A DNA stretch of 64,000 bases. Origin: Chitinophaga sp. XS-30. GTDB taxonomy: Bacteria > Bacteroidota > Bacteroidia > Chitinophagales > Chitinophagaceae. The position numbers were made by a program, and so were the translations under genes. Of this stretch, positions 62,972 to 64,000 are shown in pieces. Position 1 is the stretch's first letter, and each line of letters starts with the position of its first letter. Below the pieces are notes generated by a model. It had not been told where the DNA came from. It was given only the letters and a program-made list of their open reading frames with translations, and searched no databases. The stretch lies in assembly GCF_008086345.1 (NCBI RefSeq), contig NZ_CP043006.1, positions 2,416,032-2,480,031 of the forward strand. The letters are read 5' to 3'.

Positions 62972-64000
62972 ATGAACACTGGAAAATTATTCAACTATAC
63001 ACTCGTGCTGGCAGTGCTGTTGTCCGCCAGCTCCTGCGACCTGAATGAGGTGCCGGTAGACACGGCCACAAACGAAGCCGTATTCGGATCGGAAAGCGGC
63101 CTGGAACTATATGCGAACTCCTTCTACGACCTGCTGCCGAGCACGGATGTAGGCGTATTCCAGATTGACAACACTTCCGATCTGGTAGCCCGTAACGGGG
63201 TGGATGATTACCTGGCGCCGGGCACCCTCTCACCCATCACCAGTTCCGGCTGGAGCTGGACGGCCCTGCGTAACATCAATTACTTCATAGAGAACGCAGA
63301 GAAGAGCACCGTAGCTACCAAAGCGCATTACCTTGGCGTAGCGCACTTCTTCCGTGCCCTTTTTTATTTCGAGAAGGTAAAAAGGTTTGGTGATGTGCCC
63401 TGGATCGATAAGCCGATAGATATTACGGATACTGAAAAGCTGAATGCGCCGCGCGATGACCGGTTTGAAGTGATGGACAAAGTGCTGGAAGACCTGAACT
63501 ATGCGATTGAGAACATCACGCCGACCGCTGACCCGAGCCGCACCCGCATCACCAGGGATGTAGCCCGCGCCTACAAAACGCGCATCTGCCTGTTTGAAGC
63601 ATCGTTCCGCAAATATCATACGGACTACAACCAGCAGGCTACAGCTGCCGCCTGGTATGAGGAAGTAGTAAATGAAGCGAACGCGATCAACGGCTTTTCA
63701 CTGCATGAAGGCGCTACACCGGACAGAGGGTACCGGGAGTTGTTCATTGCAAAATCCGCATTTACGGATGAGACGATCCTCTCTGTGGCACTGAGCAGCA
63801 ATCTGCAGGTTTTCAGTTCTGCAAACCGCCGGTTCATCAGTCCCACTTATGGCAACCGCCCCAGCCTGACACGCCGTTTTGTCAACACCTACCTCAACCT
63901 CGATGGCACCCCTTTCACCAGCATGGCGGGGTATCAGACAATGCCGTTCGTGGATGAAGTGCAGAACCGGGACCTCCGGCTCAAACAAACGATCCGCCTG
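62972..64000 (+). CDS. SusD/RagB family lipoprotein, 3'-partial
   Basis: Open from ATG 62972 to the window edge (343 codons, no stop). Lipoprotein signal (MNTGKLFNYTLVLAVLLSASSC). SusD features: LRNINYFIENAEKS, YLGVAHFFRALFYFEKVKRFGDVPWIDKPI, RITRDVARAYKTRICLFEASFRKYH and a surface NRRFISPTYGNRPSLTRRF. The start sits 3 bp after the susC stop. The rest of the gene is outside the window, so its substrate cannot be guessed. Confidence 0.92.
   Translation, partial: MNTGKLFNYTLVLAVLLSASSCDLNEVPVDTATNEAVFGSESGLELYANSFYDLLPSTDVGVFQIDNTSDLVARNGVDDYLAPGTLSPITSSGWSWTALRNINYFIENAEKSTVATKAHYLGVAHFFRALFYFEKVKRFGDVPWIDKPIDITDTEKLNAPRDDRFEVMDKVLEDLNYAIENITPTADPSRTRITRDVARAYKTRICLFEASFRKYHTDYNQQATAAAWYEEVVNEANAINGFSLHEGATPDRGYRELFIAKSAFTDETILSVALSSNLQVFSSANRRFISPTYGNRPSLTRRFVNTYLNLDGTPFTSMAGYQTMPFVDEVQNRDLRLKQTIRL

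Overview
The window is chromosomal DNA of a Bacteroidota bacterium, most likely Chitinophagaceae (Chitinophaga-like). Pointers are several SusC/SusD pairs, ECF sigma/FecR pairs, a type IX secretion (gliding) C-terminal domain next to a PorP/SprF protein, promoter boxes of the TTTG / TAnnTTTG kind, and a tmRNA whose encoded tag reads GESNYAMAA. Housekeeping DNA is moderately GC-rich; the block at about 18.0-25.9 kb is clearly AT-rich.

Layout. 0-8.5 kb: a giant repetitive Calx-beta-like surface protein (5' end outside the window) and its PorP/SprF partner, followed by an intergenic stretch with three copies of a hairpin element. 9.4-13.2 kb: a small PLDc_N-like membrane protein, a PrsW protease and PolX (minus strand), a histone-H1-like Lys/Ala protein, and ribosomal proteins L27 and L21. 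13.5-18.0 kb: a GH3-family protein, dxr, rseP and the tmRNA gene. 18.0-25.9 kb: an AT-rich island directly behind tmRNA with a large serine recombinase, a PD-(D/E)XK nuclease, an unknown protein and a UvrD-helicase plus OLD-nuclease pair that looks like a Gabija-type anti-phage system. 25.9-28.3 kb: a broken AraC gene, an aldo/keto reductase and its AraC regulator.

28.9-39.0 kb (minus strand) is a nutrient-uptake cluster read in the order sigma, FecR, SusC, SusD, thioredoxin, a broken TlpA gene, TlpA. 45.8-55.9 kb (plus strand) is a second one: sigma, FecR, SusC, SusD, zinc metallohydrolase lipoprotein, DUF4302 lipoprotein. In both, the FecR-SusC gap contains a hairpin with its T-tract on the strand opposite to the genes, and a TAnnTTTG-like box on that opposite strand touching the susC start codon. 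This suggests a cis-antisense small RNA against each susC. A third SusC/SusD pair without sigma/FecR starts at 59.7 kb and runs off the window.

Between the clusters lie a HTH-membrane-LamG protein divergent from a secreted LamG-like protein, an epoxide hydrolase, a secreted PDGxH-repeat protein, a hopJ gene broken by a 53-bp tandem duplication, a 40-aa peptide gene, a collagen-like lipoprotein, two DinB-like proteins and a GAF histidine kinase. At least three pseudogenes (AraC, TlpA, hopJ) show recent decay.
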